Source: Serratia sp. Ag1
Lineage (GTDB): Bacteria; Pseudomonadota; Gammaproteobacteria; Enterobacterales; Enterobacteriaceae
Direction: 5' to 3'
NCBI RefSeq assembly: GCF_000743355.1
Contig: NZ_JQEI01000016.1
Location: 234,032 to 298,031 of the forward strand
Length of the DNA stretch: 64,000 bases
A program made the position numbers and the translations under genes. Below are positions 55,701-64,000 of the stretch, piece by piece. The notes beneath the pieces were generated by a model. It saw only the letters and a program-made list of their open reading frames with translations, had not been told where the DNA came from and ran no database searches. The first letter of the stretch is position 1, and every line of letters begins with the position of its first letter.

Positions 55701-58700
55701 GAACAGTTGAGAACATTAAGCTGCCCGTTCTTGAACATCTTTTCGTAGCTTTGCAGGCGTTCTGAAGATTGCTGGGCAGAGTGCTCGGCAGTGCGATAGT
55801 AAAAACCACCTTCCACAACACGATCGTTAATATCCGTCCAGACGTTTTCTGAACGTAATTGCGCGATCAATGGTTCCTTACTGACCCAGTCACGTATTTT
55901 CGCAAGACCCGCAGCGTAGTCTTCCTGTGAACGATCCAGCTGCCAAATTTCCGGCATGGCGACCTTCTGCGCGACAAAAGCGTCGTATTGCGCCTGGGTG
56001 AGATGTTCAAAGGAAATATGAGTGGGCAGATAAGGGGTTAAACCTTTAAAGGCCGTATCCAGAATTTTATTGGTGACCGGACAAATCCAGGCATCGGTGA
56101 TTAACGAAAAGGTCAGGTGCTCTTTCGGTAAATAGAAACGGTTACCATCAGGCTTCAGTATTGCAAGTGGCCCAGTAAGTTGATTCCATGCTTCTTTCAG
56201 CCACGTATTGATTATATCAATAGTCACTGAATTTGCTGTTTTGAAGCCAGCCCCCAACATCAACAACTTCGCTAAACGATGGGAGATATTACCATTACGA
56301 ATTTGTGGCCAGCGTTTGTTCTGATTATCTTCAGGATCTTTCAATTCCGGGTTACGGACGAATTTCGATGAAAAACGGCTACCAATCCAGTTTTTCAACT
56401 CATCATCAAGTTGCATGAAGCTGTTTTCACGAAGGTAAAAATCCAGGGTCACCTTGAGAAAGTCACGCCAATCATCGAGCGTTAGCCCTTTTTCCTGCCA
56501 GTGCACCGGAGCCTGATATGTTTTTTCCAGACCTTGATAACCAATCTGGACTAATCCCTGCGTTTCTAGACTATTAGTACGCTTGGGACGACGCATAAAC
56601 TCACGGAAAAGCAACATTTCAGAAAGCTTCAGCGGGCCGCCGTTTTTATTAAAAACTTCAGGCGTAAGATAGTGGTTATATTTCAGAATGGGGCCACGAA
56701 TATCGGCTTTCTCTTTAATCTCATTGACCATTTCCGTCCAGGTGCGGGAGATCAGAGTGGTCGCTGCTTTGCCACCGGTCGCAGCCTGAAAGACCTGTTC
56801 AAGTTGTTCAGCTTGCACTTCTACCAGTTTCGCTTGTTCAGGCATTCCCCAACTGCGATATTCCTCAGCCTGTTCGCGCGCCTGTTTTGCCAGCGCAGCT
56901 AACTTGCCTAGATCTGCATTGGCATTCGGTGATGTGGAAGTCCGAGTGCGTTGATGCCAGCTAAGGATTTCAACCACACTACCACGTAAGCGACTGCGTT
57001 CTGCTTCTTGCTGCATGCGCACCGCCATTCGCGCTGTTCCTTGTCGGCTGTCGGTAAAGGTGATGAGTCGGCGGCCTCGCCCAGGTAATGAATCAGGCCC
57101 AACGTCCTCTTTTCTTTCTTCACTGACAAAGTCCTGACAATACTCCAGCACCGTTGGCACAATGTTGGCGACATAAAATGGCCCACCAAATAACGCGCGC
57201 CGGAACGGTTGTTTTCCGCTCATGCCTCTGTAGCCACAACCACTAGCGCCACAAACCTGCTCAATATCGTTAATCACCAGCGGGATGCTGTCATTGTTAA
57301 CCACCCCAATACAACGCGTCTGGCGGTCCAGTCTCTGTAGGGTATAACCCGCCTCGCGGGTATTTTCTGCCGCAATAATAAGTGGGGGCTGGAAACGACT
57401 CTCTTTCTCAACTTTTTCTTCTGTGGCGTCGCGTTCAACAGGTACTTCATCCTGCAAAGAAAACTCATCGCTACCTTTATTATCCCATTGGATGAGTTTG
57501 CTATTTTTGTCCCGCGCCAGAAGATGTGGCTCGTTACATTCATTACAGAACGCCAGTTCGTAAACCGGGCTTCCACAGTCGCAATTTTGTCGTTGGTTCA
57601 CATACACATAGCCAAAGGGCCAGCCTTTTTCCAGCGGCGTGCCATGCTTTAGCCTGCACTCTTTATCAACACAAGCCCATACTCCCTGGGTAGCACGCTG
57701 GAAGATATGCGCCCTGACCTTAAGAAATGCCGGATCCTTTGTATTGGGTTGGGTACCGGAACAAACATCGAGCCAGCGCAGCACATCCTGCTGGCTATAA
57801 TGCTGTTTGGTCAGTGAGTTGAGCCGCTGCGTCATCTCATCCAGCTTCATTGGATTTGGTTGGCTGACCAGCATCTCACGTAAATAACGAGCTTCAGGTG
57901 AATGCGTCAGTGCAGAGAAGCGTTCCGGACTTACGCCTTTAATTTTGTTCCCATGTTTATCTTCTATATCTAAATCAGGAAGTTGCTCAATTTCTTCCCG
58001 CGGGTGATAAACATGTTTGCACGGTTCCAGTTCCGGGATCACCCGGCTTCCATCCAGTACGTCAATACGCTCCTGCGGTATGCCGGATAAGTCAGAGAGG
58101 AATTTTTTCAGTTGTTTTTCGGCGTCGCTTCCGGCAATGGTTGCAGAGGTTGCTACAAAGCGCACATCATCTGGCGTCACGCCAAACGCCGTCATCACGC
58201 GACGTAACTGGAGTGCCAGTTCAGCGGCCTGCGACCCAACATAGGTATGCGCTTCATCCAATACGATCCAGCGTAGTGATTTTTGTGCTTTGGATTGCTG
58301 AATAATTGGGGCGTCGATCTGGCGGACCATCATATATTCCAGCATCGTGCCGTTGGTCACCAGAATCGGAGCCGGCTCTTCACGCATCTTTTCGCGCGAG
58401 AGCACTTCATTCGGCCTTTTCGCCTGCTCGCTTTTTACCGAGGCGTGTAGATTTTCGGTGTTGCCGTTATAGAGGCAGTATCGGATCCCGGTACCAAAAC
58501 CACGTGTCCAGGCATCCAGGCGCTCACGCTGTGAATTAATCAGGGCGTTAAGCGGGTAGAGAAAAAGGGCCCTGACACCGACCAGCGGATTGTTGCCGTT
58601 TTCATGCAGCTCCCGGTAGAGATCTTCCAGCACAGGGACCATAAAACATTCCGTTTTGCCTGAACCCGTACCACTGGTTACCACCACCGAATGTTTCTGT

Positions 58701-59047
58701 TCCAGCAAAGCCTGCCAACTGGCTAACTGGTGAGTGAAGGGGCGCCAGTCGGCACCAAAACGGTAGCGACCATTATTCTGATCATCCAATGAATCAACCA
58801 CTGCTTTACTCAGCAATGCTTTGCCTTCCGTCAGGCTGCGCATGGTGTCGTTTGACTCTTTCCAACCAAACATTTGCTGGAATACTGGGGAAGCAAGGAA
58901 TGAGCCGGATTGCCCACAGTCGGCACCCATTTGCCGTGCGAGATGCTTACGCAACTGCGGGTTGGTGACCCCCATGATACTCAGCGTTGCTTCAGTTGAA
59001 CGAGACAACGATTGTTCAATCAGTGACGAAAAATAGCCTGTAGTCAT
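52703..59047 (-). CDS. druE: DruE, giant DEAD/DEAH helicase with DUF1998 (Druantia)
   Basis: The 2114-residue protein has superfamily 2 helicase motifs in the first third: Walker A GTGSGKT at 126-132, DEAH at 264-267 and VATSATI. The second RecA domain follows later ([13 protein letters not shown], then [12 protein letters not shown]). A DUF1998-type Cys cluster is near the C-terminal third ([20 protein letters not shown]), after several other CxxC pairs that probably bind zinc. Size and domain order fit DruE, the shared gene of all Druantia anti-phage systems. It starts 12 bp after druH with an AAGGAATAGGG ribosome site. DISARM-type helicases are a less likely alternative because DrmA and DrmB are separate proteins. 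Confidence 0.88.
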   Translation of the reverse strand: MTTGYFSSLIEQSLSRSTEATLSIMGVTNPQLRKHLARQMGADCGQSGSFLASPVFQQMFGWKESNDTMRSLTEGKALLSKAVVDSLDDQNNGRYRFGADWRPFTHQLASWQALLEQKHSVVVTSGTGSGKTECFMVPVLEDLYRELHENGNNPLVGVRALFLYPLNALINSQRERLDAWTRGFGTGIRYCLYNGNTENLHASVKSEQAKRPNEVLSREKMREEPAPILVTNGTMLEYMMVRQIDAPIIQQSKAQKSLRWIVLDEAHTYVGSQAAELALQLRRVMTAFGVTPDDVRFVATSATIAGSDAEKQLKKFLSDLSGIPQERIDVLDGSRVIPELEPCKHVYHPREEIEQLPDLDIEDKHGNKIKGVSPERFSALTHSPEARYLREMLVSQPNPMKLDEMTQRLNSLTKQHYSQQDVLRWLDVCSGTQPNTKDPAFLKVRAHIFQRATQGVWACVDKECRLKHGTPLEKGWPFGYVYVNQRQNCDCGSPVYELAFCNECNEPHLLARDKNSKLIQWDNKGSDEFSLQDEVPVERDATEEKVEKESRFQPPLIIAAENTREAGYTLQRLDRQTRCIGVVNNDSIPLVINDIEQVCGASGCGYRGMSGKQPFRRALFGGPFYVANIVPTVLEYCQDFVSEERKEDVGPDSLPGRGRRLITFTDSRQGTARMAVRMQQEAERSRLRGSVVEILSWHQRTRTSTSPNANADLGKLAALAKQAREQAEEYRSWGMPEQAKLVEVQAEQLEQVFQAATGGKAATTLISRTWTEMVNEIKEKADIRGPILKYNHYLTPEVFNKNGGPLKLSEMLLFREFMRRPKRTNSLETQGLVQIGYQGLEKTYQAPVHWQEKGLTLDDWRDFLKVTLDFYLRENSFMQLDDELKNWIGSRFSSKFVRNPELKDPEDNQNKRWPQIRNGNISHRLAKLLMLGAGFKTANSVTIDIINTWLKEAWNQLTGPLAILKPDGNRFYLPKEHLTFSLITDAWICPVTNKILDTAFKGLTPYLPTHISFEHLTQAQYDAFVAQKVAMPEIWQLDRSQEDYAAGLAKIRDWVSKEPLIAQLRSENVWTDINDRVVEGGFYYRTAEHSAQQSSERLQSYEKMFKNGQLNVLNCSTTMEMGVDIGGITAVVMNNVPPHPANYLQRAGRAGRSNESRAISYTLCKGNPHDQQVFANPLWPFETMIPAPMVAMNSVRLVQRHVNALLLSDFLCHVIGETDKEKTSLDSLWFFGEADGHSKCERFKVWLERPELDIDAALERLVKGTALHGARPDLLRDKTINAIDSLQQRWLSVYRDLVAQERESQPQTPYRKRIELEKKRHCGEYLLRDLAARTFLPGYGFPTDVVTFDNFTMEDYIREKSQKSRDKKDREDNVSRYKGLPSRNLGVAIREYAPGAEIILDGRVFRSAGVSLHWHNINADTNEAQRLDCAWRCHKCGTIGYEEGMSSSGVLCCTNSACGEKIILDNRRRVLQPTGFVTDAHAPVTNNIETMKFIPVVPAWVFVKAEPVPLPNPIMGYMASGADGHVFQQSLGEGGHGYALCLSCGRAGSMLNANDAPKSMEAHYPPRPGKADRDSQNQRLICPGSTALMKNITLGALARTDVFEMVLRRPQNGEYLPDNTEEGRIVAITLAVALRQALAGVLGISAAELGYAVRPVRLDDGQSALAIQLYDVISGGAGFASSAPLHIEAILLGMVKQLGCRHCDSACSECLLDSQTRHDHDSLDRKVALAWLGDDFTYYIGLPDEETFSLPDARYCPGNIGDAVRRAINQGAEKLTLWLNGPLNEWDLYARQFRAAIQNYRVKDNVAVDLVIPAGVDDPELSHELSQFTVLGVRLCHAEQDLELPIVAQITFSDQVMTLASRSQQATIPGPCWHLNDELVVRSLGYKSVALREFVLPGKSANSVERVKDIQIHKQLNGPLSQFGQRFWDVLFNDHEEAQSLMKNKKIARVHYTDRYLQNPVALALLGALIKPLKPLLTDNAELALDTLFKPKERRGNRPSHDWMSEADFQDFADQWFAALMGRAVDLTVFGSSRHIPHHRKLTVTFEDGQTLKIRFDQGMGYWRIDFPSVWRHFDFADDVTFQLGKMAQACQEGKVLNSEESWATDVLVEVMES

Positions 59048-59059
59048 CCCTATTCCTTT

Positions 59060-62000
59060 TTATTTTTCAGAAACATAACGCAAAAGGCTGCACTGGAAGA
59101 TGGCCTTAAACCAGCGTGAGTCGAAGTCCCTGACCTGCCTCAGGAAAAACACGGCACCAGGTTTACGGTCAAACACAGTCTCAAAAGAGGTTTTACCGCT
59201 GGCAACAGCCGCCGCGAAGACGGGTAACCAAGCCACGGAACAGTGATAATTCGCTTCTGGATAAATGTCGATCACCGGATCTTTTTGTGACATCATCCAG
59301 CTATGCAGACGTTTGCAGCCGTACTCTGGCCAGTGATCCTCACTGTGCTCACGTCTAAGATCTAGATACCACTCGTGAACTAAGAACTCTGGAATAGGTG
59401 GGGGTAATTGCCCTACGCTTAACCATATCTCAATTTCATCGGCATACGTTGGGAATACGATCCCCAACCGCTGAAACATACTCTTCACTAGTGCCGCTTG
59501 GGTTTCTTCCGGTGCACCTTTTTGGCTCAAAAACAATTGAAAACGCCCGGCTGCGGCTTTGATTTCAAGGATGGGGAAGAACTCCCACAAAATGGGGAAC
59601 TCATTCTCTATGCGGTTCAGATATTCGGTTAACATTTCAAATTTGAAGAGTGACATCGCCAGCGCCTGCGGGTGTTGTACCAGCGCACGCCATACTTCAA
59701 AAGTTGCCAGCGGTAGATAGCCAAATTGATCGTACAGGCTACGCATAAACTGCCAGCCTGAATGAGCAGGATCGTTAGCCATCTGATCGAGCACTAGCGT
59801 AATGGTATTAATTTCCTCCTGGGGATTAAAAAGTTGGGTCGCTTTCTGCAATGAACGGATGCTACTCCCCTCCGCAGGTAACGAAGGCTCACCACGAATA
59901 AAACAAGGACGGAACGCCATTTCCTCACCCATTTTAGGAACAACTAACCATGGCCCGTTTTTGTTTACGATAGAACCTAGCTCATATTCACCTACGGACA
60001 CACCTTCGCTCATTCTTGATGATAAAGAGGTCGCTTTCCTCTCCGGTTCACTCAATAGCATGATGACTGGGGAAGGTATTTGCCTGGCACGATAATTAGC
60101 TGACTGGCTGATGAGAAGTTCTCTTTCGTAATCATAACGCAAACTGTATCTGTAGCGACGGATCTGCCAGCTTATCGCAGAGCCAGCACCTTTGATCCGC
60201 ATCTCTACAACTTGGTCAATTCCCGTCTCAAGAGACAGCAAATTTTCGATATGCTCTCTCAGACTATATAAATTAAGTTCGACCGGTTGTTCTCCCGCCG
60301 TATAACGCCATTCATGCCATGCCTGTAGCCCACTTATAGAGCGCAAATGTAACTCCAGTGAAAAGCGTGTCGGCTCGCCATTTTTACCAAACAAATAGGC
60401 TCTGGAGCCAAGTAAATCATGCAGAGTGATATTTTTATCCAGAGGGTTTCCATTGGCATCAAAGACCAGGCAGCCTTTCGCCGGGAAAGGTAGAACAATC
60501 TCTACAGGGTCTGCTACCAAATTTGGACGAATCTGCAGAGAAACAAACGCAGGTGGCATTCCTTCTGCTTTGAGTAATATTTCGGTACGTCCCGCCGTGC
60601 GTTTACGCGCAACCTCCAGTGTTCTATTTTTTAAGACGGACATACAGGGATGTTGCGTTGAGATAACAATAGAGCCTTCATTGGCTTCCTCTCTTCCATT
60701 TATTTCAACAGTAAAATCTGCTGGCAATATCCCAATTTTTCGACGTAGTAGTGTTTCATTGTTAGTATTTCTGACAGAAATATATTGCACTCCCATCATC
60801 TCTTGTACCTGGCATTCATCTAACAATATGCCATTCAGGTAACGTTTGAACTGTATATCTTCAATATCCAGATTTTTCGCCGTAACTTTAGGTACACCAA
60901 GGAATGTTTCATCAGGATGGCAATTCCAGGTCACCCGGTTACCATAAAAATCAAATCCCCCTAGATTAGATTGCTCTCTCCCGGTGCGTATCCGGTATAT
61001 TTCATCCCCGGAAATAGTGACTTCCTGGCACCCTTTTACATAGAGTGTTTTGAACCCTAATATTGACACTGTACTCGGAGAAGCTTCGTATCCAGAAAGA
61101 GTGGTCTTTTCACGAGGTAAAACAATAAGGACATCGCTGTTACGTACACTACAAGAAGCTTGCCCTTGCAATAACCAGCAGCCCTCATCAGCAACAAAAG
61201 TAAGTGGTACCTCGCCAACAGCGATTTCACTATCACCCAGTTTTATTGTACCAACAATCATCCCTCCAGCCCGCGCAACTAAAGATAAACTCGCAGATGG
61301 TTCACGTCTGGCAAATCTTGATTCACTTTTACGTAGGCGAACTCTAGCATGCGCATTTTCTAAAGTAGCATAGGCAGGGCCAAGACTAGCAACTTCGTCA
61401 CCATCTTCATAAATGGCAAGTTCAAAACGCGTAGTTGATGGTGCGCTGATGATTGGGAAAGAAAGTTCTTCGGGCAGCGAAACTATCGCTCGTATTTGAT
61501 CCGGATAGTTTTCCGACCAATAGAATTGACAAACGGTACGCTTATTTTTTTGTAAGCGGGATTTGGTTTCTACCGAAGCTGTGCATAACAACCCATTGAG
61601 AAAGTGGGTGCCTGTTTCATCGTCCAATGGTATTGGGAACTCATCCCGCCATTTAGGATGAACCTTATCAAGCTGCCTGACTGGTTCGGTATGATTACTC
61701 AGGTTGTACAACAGGACCAACGAGCTGAGTTTTTCTGCTATATGGCTGATGAGTTCTACAGAAGTGTCTTCACTAAAAACAATGGGTAGTGTTGACTTTT
61801 CCAGGACAGTTCTTACCAGAGAAAGTACGGAAAATCCCGCCAGTTGTGCCTGTTCATATTGATTGAGGATCCGGGAGAATAGCGTCTGGAAATGGTTATC
61901 CGATTCCTTGAGCAAGCGGAATGGCAGTCCTCCCTCACTGAATAATGTTCCGAGAAAATTACGTCGTTCCGATTCATAAAATCGAATTGGGCGGATCCAA

Positions 62001-62347
62001 TAGCTTTCCATCCCTTTAGGGATAATATGCCTTAGTTCAGTCGCTGTTAATGATATCCCCAATGTTTTATAAATAGGGTCCCATGTCCACCCACAATTTC
62101 GCTCATAATCTCTGCGATACCATTCAGAGCAAAAAAGGACAAAACAGGCTGCATAACCTTTATCATCGACATTACTTTGTGATTGACCAACCGCACGAAG
62201 TAGCTGTGTTAGATTATTGTATTCATCGTTGGTCGCATGATATTGATATAGTGGTCGACCATCCGGTAGCCTCAATCCTCTACGATTAAGAAAATTACTT
62301 AGCCAGGAAGTACATTTTAACCAGGAAATGCATTCTGATTGACCCAA
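59060..62347 (-). CDS. druH: DruH-like protein, Druantia type III partner
   Basis: The protein of about 1095 residues has no domain I recognise; it is a mixed alpha/beta protein (starting region SWLSNFLNRRGLRLPDGRPL). It lies directly upstream of the DruE-type helicase in a two-gene operon. This is the type III Druantia arrangement (druH-druE), and the length fits. The start is chosen at a TTG (62347) because AAGGAG lies six bases before it. A longer frame from another TTG at 62407 adds 20 residues but has no ribosome site. No ATG start fits. The identity rests on neighbour, order and size rather than motifs. Confidence 0.72.
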   Translation of the reverse strand: MGQSECISWLKCTSWLSNFLNRRGLRLPDGRPLYQYHATNDEYNNLTQLLRAVGQSQSNVDDKGYAACFVLFCSEWYRRDYERNCGWTWDPIYKTLGISLTATELRHIIPKGMESYWIRPIRFYESERRNFLGTLFSEGGLPFRLLKESDNHFQTLFSRILNQYEQAQLAGFSVLSLVRTVLEKSTLPIVFSEDTSVELISHIAEKLSSLVLLYNLSNHTEPVRQLDKVHPKWRDEFPIPLDDETGTHFLNGLLCTASVETKSRLQKNKRTVCQFYWSENYPDQIRAIVSLPEELSFPIISAPSTTRFELAIYEDGDEVASLGPAYATLENAHARVRLRKSESRFARREPSASLSLVARAGGMIVGTIKLGDSEIAVGEVPLTFVADEGCWLLQGQASCSVRNSDVLIVLPREKTTLSGYEASPSTVSILGFKTLYVKGCQEVTISGDEIYRIRTGREQSNLGGFDFYGNRVTWNCHPDETFLGVPKVTAKNLDIEDIQFKRYLNGILLDECQVQEMMGVQYISVRNTNNETLLRRKIGILPADFTVEINGREEANEGSIVISTQHPCMSVLKNRTLEVARKRTAGRTEILLKAEGMPPAFVSLQIRPNLVADPVEIVLPFPAKGCLVFDANGNPLDKNITLHDLLGSRAYLFGKNGEPTRFSLELHLRSISGLQAWHEWRYTAGEQPVELNLYSLREHIENLLSLETGIDQVVEMRIKGAGSAISWQIRRYRYSLRYDYERELLISQSANYRARQIPSPVIMLLSEPERKATSLSSRMSEGVSVGEYELGSIVNKNGPWLVVPKMGEEMAFRPCFIRGEPSLPAEGSSIRSLQKATQLFNPQEEINTITLVLDQMANDPAHSGWQFMRSLYDQFGYLPLATFEVWRALVQHPQALAMSLFKFEMLTEYLNRIENEFPILWEFFPILEIKAAAGRFQLFLSQKGAPEETQAALVKSMFQRLGIVFPTYADEIEIWLSVGQLPPPIPEFLVHEWYLDLRREHSEDHWPEYGCKRLHSWMMSQKDPVIDIYPEANYHCSVAWLPVFAAAVASGKTSFETVFDRKPGAVFFLRQVRDFDSRWFKAIFQCSLLRYVSEK

Positions 62348-62761
62348 AGCAAACTCCTTGCAGACAAGAGAAAGAAAACCCCAAGATTCTTCAAGATAAA
62401 AAAACAAAACAGGTCAGAGTACCCCCATATCAATTTGGCTGCAATAACTAATTGTTTAGATAAGAGCCACGAATAATTTATTATTTTAATAATATCAAAT
62501 ATTGATTGTTCGCATGCTATTAATTTCTTTGGTTTATAGCTACCAATCGAAAGAAAATTTCACTCAAGTAACAAGGGCTATTAAATCAGAATGAACGGAA
62601 AAATCCGTTAGCCAGTGCTCAAGTCTAGCGAGTTTTTACCATTGCATCCTGTGCAATCAATATAGTTCCATGTCAGTCATAAAAAAACATCCAACCATCT
62701 TTATGGCTAGATGCCTTTCTGCGTATTATTACTTAGAGTGGGGGGTTATAACCAAATGGAA
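62348..62761. other. AT-rich intergenic region between druH and integrase
   Basis: No gene is supported. It should contain the druH promoter, read leftward. Two small inverted repeats are visible: AACGGA/TCCGTT at 62594-62609 and ATTGCA/TGCAAT at 62641-62657. Either could bind an integrase-linked regulator, with no further support. Confidence 0.5.
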
Positions 62762-63991
62762 TTACTTCAAGGTGTGTAGTTTCGCAAAATCAAACGGACT
62801 CACCGCCTTCTCCCTATTTGCATCCAAGAAGTCAGCCCACCACTGCAGCATCAGCTTGCGCTCATCAAGATGCTCAGCCTTATGGATATAAGCAGCGCGA
62901 ACAGAGTTGCGTTCCATATGGCTCATCTGCCGTTCAACCGCATCCCTCGACCATAACCCTGACTCAATCAACGAACTGCACGCCATTGTCCTGAAGCCAT
63001 GGCCGCAGACTTCAACCTGTGTGTCATATCCCATCACTCGCAAAGATTTGTTAACCGTGTTTTCACTCATCGGTTTGCGAGGGTTATGATCACCAATAAA
63101 GATCAGTTTATGATCGCCACTGAAAGTCTTTATCTGCTCAAGAATCGCCAGAGCCTGACGAGAAAGTGGCACCAGATGCGGAGTTCGCATTTTAGAGCCA
63201 CGATGCGAGTGTTTTACCCCTTCGATCGGTTCACGCTCAGGGGGAATAGTCCACATGGCGGTTTCAAAATCGATCTCTGACCAACGGGCAAATCGCAGTT
63301 CGCTGGAGCGGATAAAAATCAATAGCGTCAACTCTACCGCTAGGCGCGTTAACGGCCTGCCGGTGTAGCTATCAATTCGTTGAAGCAGTTCTGGAGTTCG
63401 CTTTAACTCCAAGGCGGGACGATGCTGCCGATTGCTGGATGCAACGGCACCAGCCATTTCCTGAGCGGGGTTGTAGTCAATTAAGCCACTCTGCACGGCA
63501 TAACGCATTATTGCGGTCGAACGTTGTTGAAGGCGTGATGCCACTTCAAGACGCCCGGATTGTTCAACGACTTTGATCGGGGCTAACAGGTCACGGGTTT
63601 TAAGCTCGCTAATATTACGTTTGCCGATAGCGGGGAAGAGGTTATCTTCCAGGCTTTTCAACACGCGCTTGCTGTGTTCTTCCGACCACTTTTTATTGGT
63701 AGCATGCCATTCGATAGCAACCTCTTCAAAAGTACGGGCCTCATTCTGCTCGACCTTATCGGTTTTCTTTTTATCGCTTGGATCGATGCCGTTCGCTATT
63801 TGCTTGCGGGCTTCATCACGGCGTGCCCTGGCATCCGCAAGGGAGACATCTGGATAGACACCTAAAGCCAGCATCTTTTGCTTCCCGCCAAAGCGGTACT
63901 GCAGACGCCAGTACTTAGAGCCATTCGGGTGAACAAGAAGATGCATGCCATTGCCGTCGGTCAGCTTGTACTGCTTCTCTGTCAACAACAC
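62762..63991 (-). CDS. P4-type tyrosine integrase, N-terminus near window edge
   Basis: The 409-residue integrase has an arm-binding DUF4102 domain (YKLTDGNGMHLLVHPNGSKY), a SAM-like core-binding domain, and the tyrosine recombinase catalytic set R233, H331-x-x-R334, H358 and Y368. Such enzymes integrate islands at tRNA genes. The first usable start is a GTG at 63991, preceded in frame by a stop, so the N-terminus is about 15-20 residues shorter than usual. Either the gene really starts here or it has a lesion beside the edge. Transcription points left, so the attachment site should lie to the right, outside the window. Confidence 0.88.
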   Translation of the reverse strand: MLLTEKQYKLTDGNGMHLLVHPNGSKYWRLQYRFGGKQKMLALGVYPDVSLADARARRDEARKQIANGIDPSDKKKTDKVEQNEARTFEEVAIEWHATNKKWSEEHSKRVLKSLEDNLFPAIGKRNISELKTRDLLAPIKVVEQSGRLEVASRLQQRSTAIMRYAVQSGLIDYNPAQEMAGAVASSNRQHRPALELKRTPELLQRIDSYTGRPLTRLAVELTLLIFIRSSELRFARWSEIDFETAMWTIPPEREPIEGVKHSHRGSKMRTPHLVPLSRQALAILEQIKTFSGDHKLIFIGDHNPRKPMSENTVNKSLRVMGYDTQVEVCGHGFRTMACSSLIESGLWSRDAVERQMSHMERNSVRAAYIHKAEHLDERKLMLQWWADFLDANREKAVSPFDFAKLHTLK

Positions 63992-64000
63992 CGCCTAATG

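Noticed and set aside
52703..62347. DISARM or BREX assignment for the helicase operon
   Set aside because: DISARM uses separate DrmA and DrmB with a phospholipase D-type DrmC, and BREX needs PglZ and BrxC; none is present. One giant helicase with one large partner fits Druantia type III better.
62641..62657. Palindrome ATTGCA-TGCAAT near the integrase, with a similar ATTGCATCCTGT string near 10463
   Set aside because: The shared string is about 14 bases and the contexts differ; too short to call an attachment repeat.

Overview
The window looks like chromosomal DNA of an enterobacterium, most likely Serratia or a close relative. The evidence is an aryl polyene (APE) pigment operon, a complete yfaA-T-S-Q-P operon, a Yersinia/Serratia-type intergenic palindromic repeat, and large two-partner-secretion genes. 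No rRNA or tRNA is visible, so the genus is an inference.

Layout. (1) 1-9705, minus strand: most of an APE operon, with tightly overlapping genes for methyltransferase, chain-length factor, acyltransferase, two ACPs, membrane protein, aryl-acid ligase, dehydratase, glycosyl/acyltransferase, thioesterase, LolA-like carrier and an MMPL exporter cut by the window edge. A small lipoprotein gene lies upstream. (2) 9706-10733: gene-free DNA with an inverted pair of palindromic repeat copies. (3) 10734-20180, plus strand: the yfaATSQP operon, a periplasmic alpha-2-macroglobulin-like system whose partner proteins carry NlpC/P60-like, SpoIID-like and HExxH motifs. (4) 20398-22112: an AbiE-type toxin-antitoxin pair and a deletion-scarred ParD/ParE remnant. 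(5) 22386-23027: a glutathione S-transferase. (6) 23477-about 44700: a contact-dependent inhibition (CDI) locus. It has cdiB, an intact 3464-residue cdiA and cdiI, then an array of displaced toxin C-termini, immunity genes, SymE-like fragments, an IS3-family element and broken toxin tails, much of it AT-rich. (7) 45094-62347: a defence island with a probable phosphorothioate-DNA-dependent HNH endonuclease, an EcoKI-type type I restriction-modification system (hsdRMS) and a two-gene Druantia type III system (druH-druE). (8) 62762-63991: a P4-type tyrosine integrase whose start faces the right edge. The attachment site, probably at a tRNA, should lie just outside the window, and the island extends leftward from it.

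How it works together. APE pigments are made by a type II-like fatty acid/polyketide machinery and delivered to the outer membrane. The yfa proteins are likely to act on, or guard, the periplasm and peptidoglycan. CdiB exports CdiA to the cell surface for toxin delivery to neighbours, and CdiI protects the producer. The downstream array stores spare toxin/immunity cassettes that could recombine with the cdiA 3' end. The restriction genes and Druantia act against foreign DNA and phage.

The least explained signal is in the CDI array. Two orphan cassettes are preceded by a repeated leader of about 210 bp holding a perfect 8-bp hairpin followed by an exact rRNA-type boxA (TGCTCTTTAACA). A third, decayed copy keeps the boxA. 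This resembles the rrn antitermination architecture placed in front of polymorphic-toxin cassettes.
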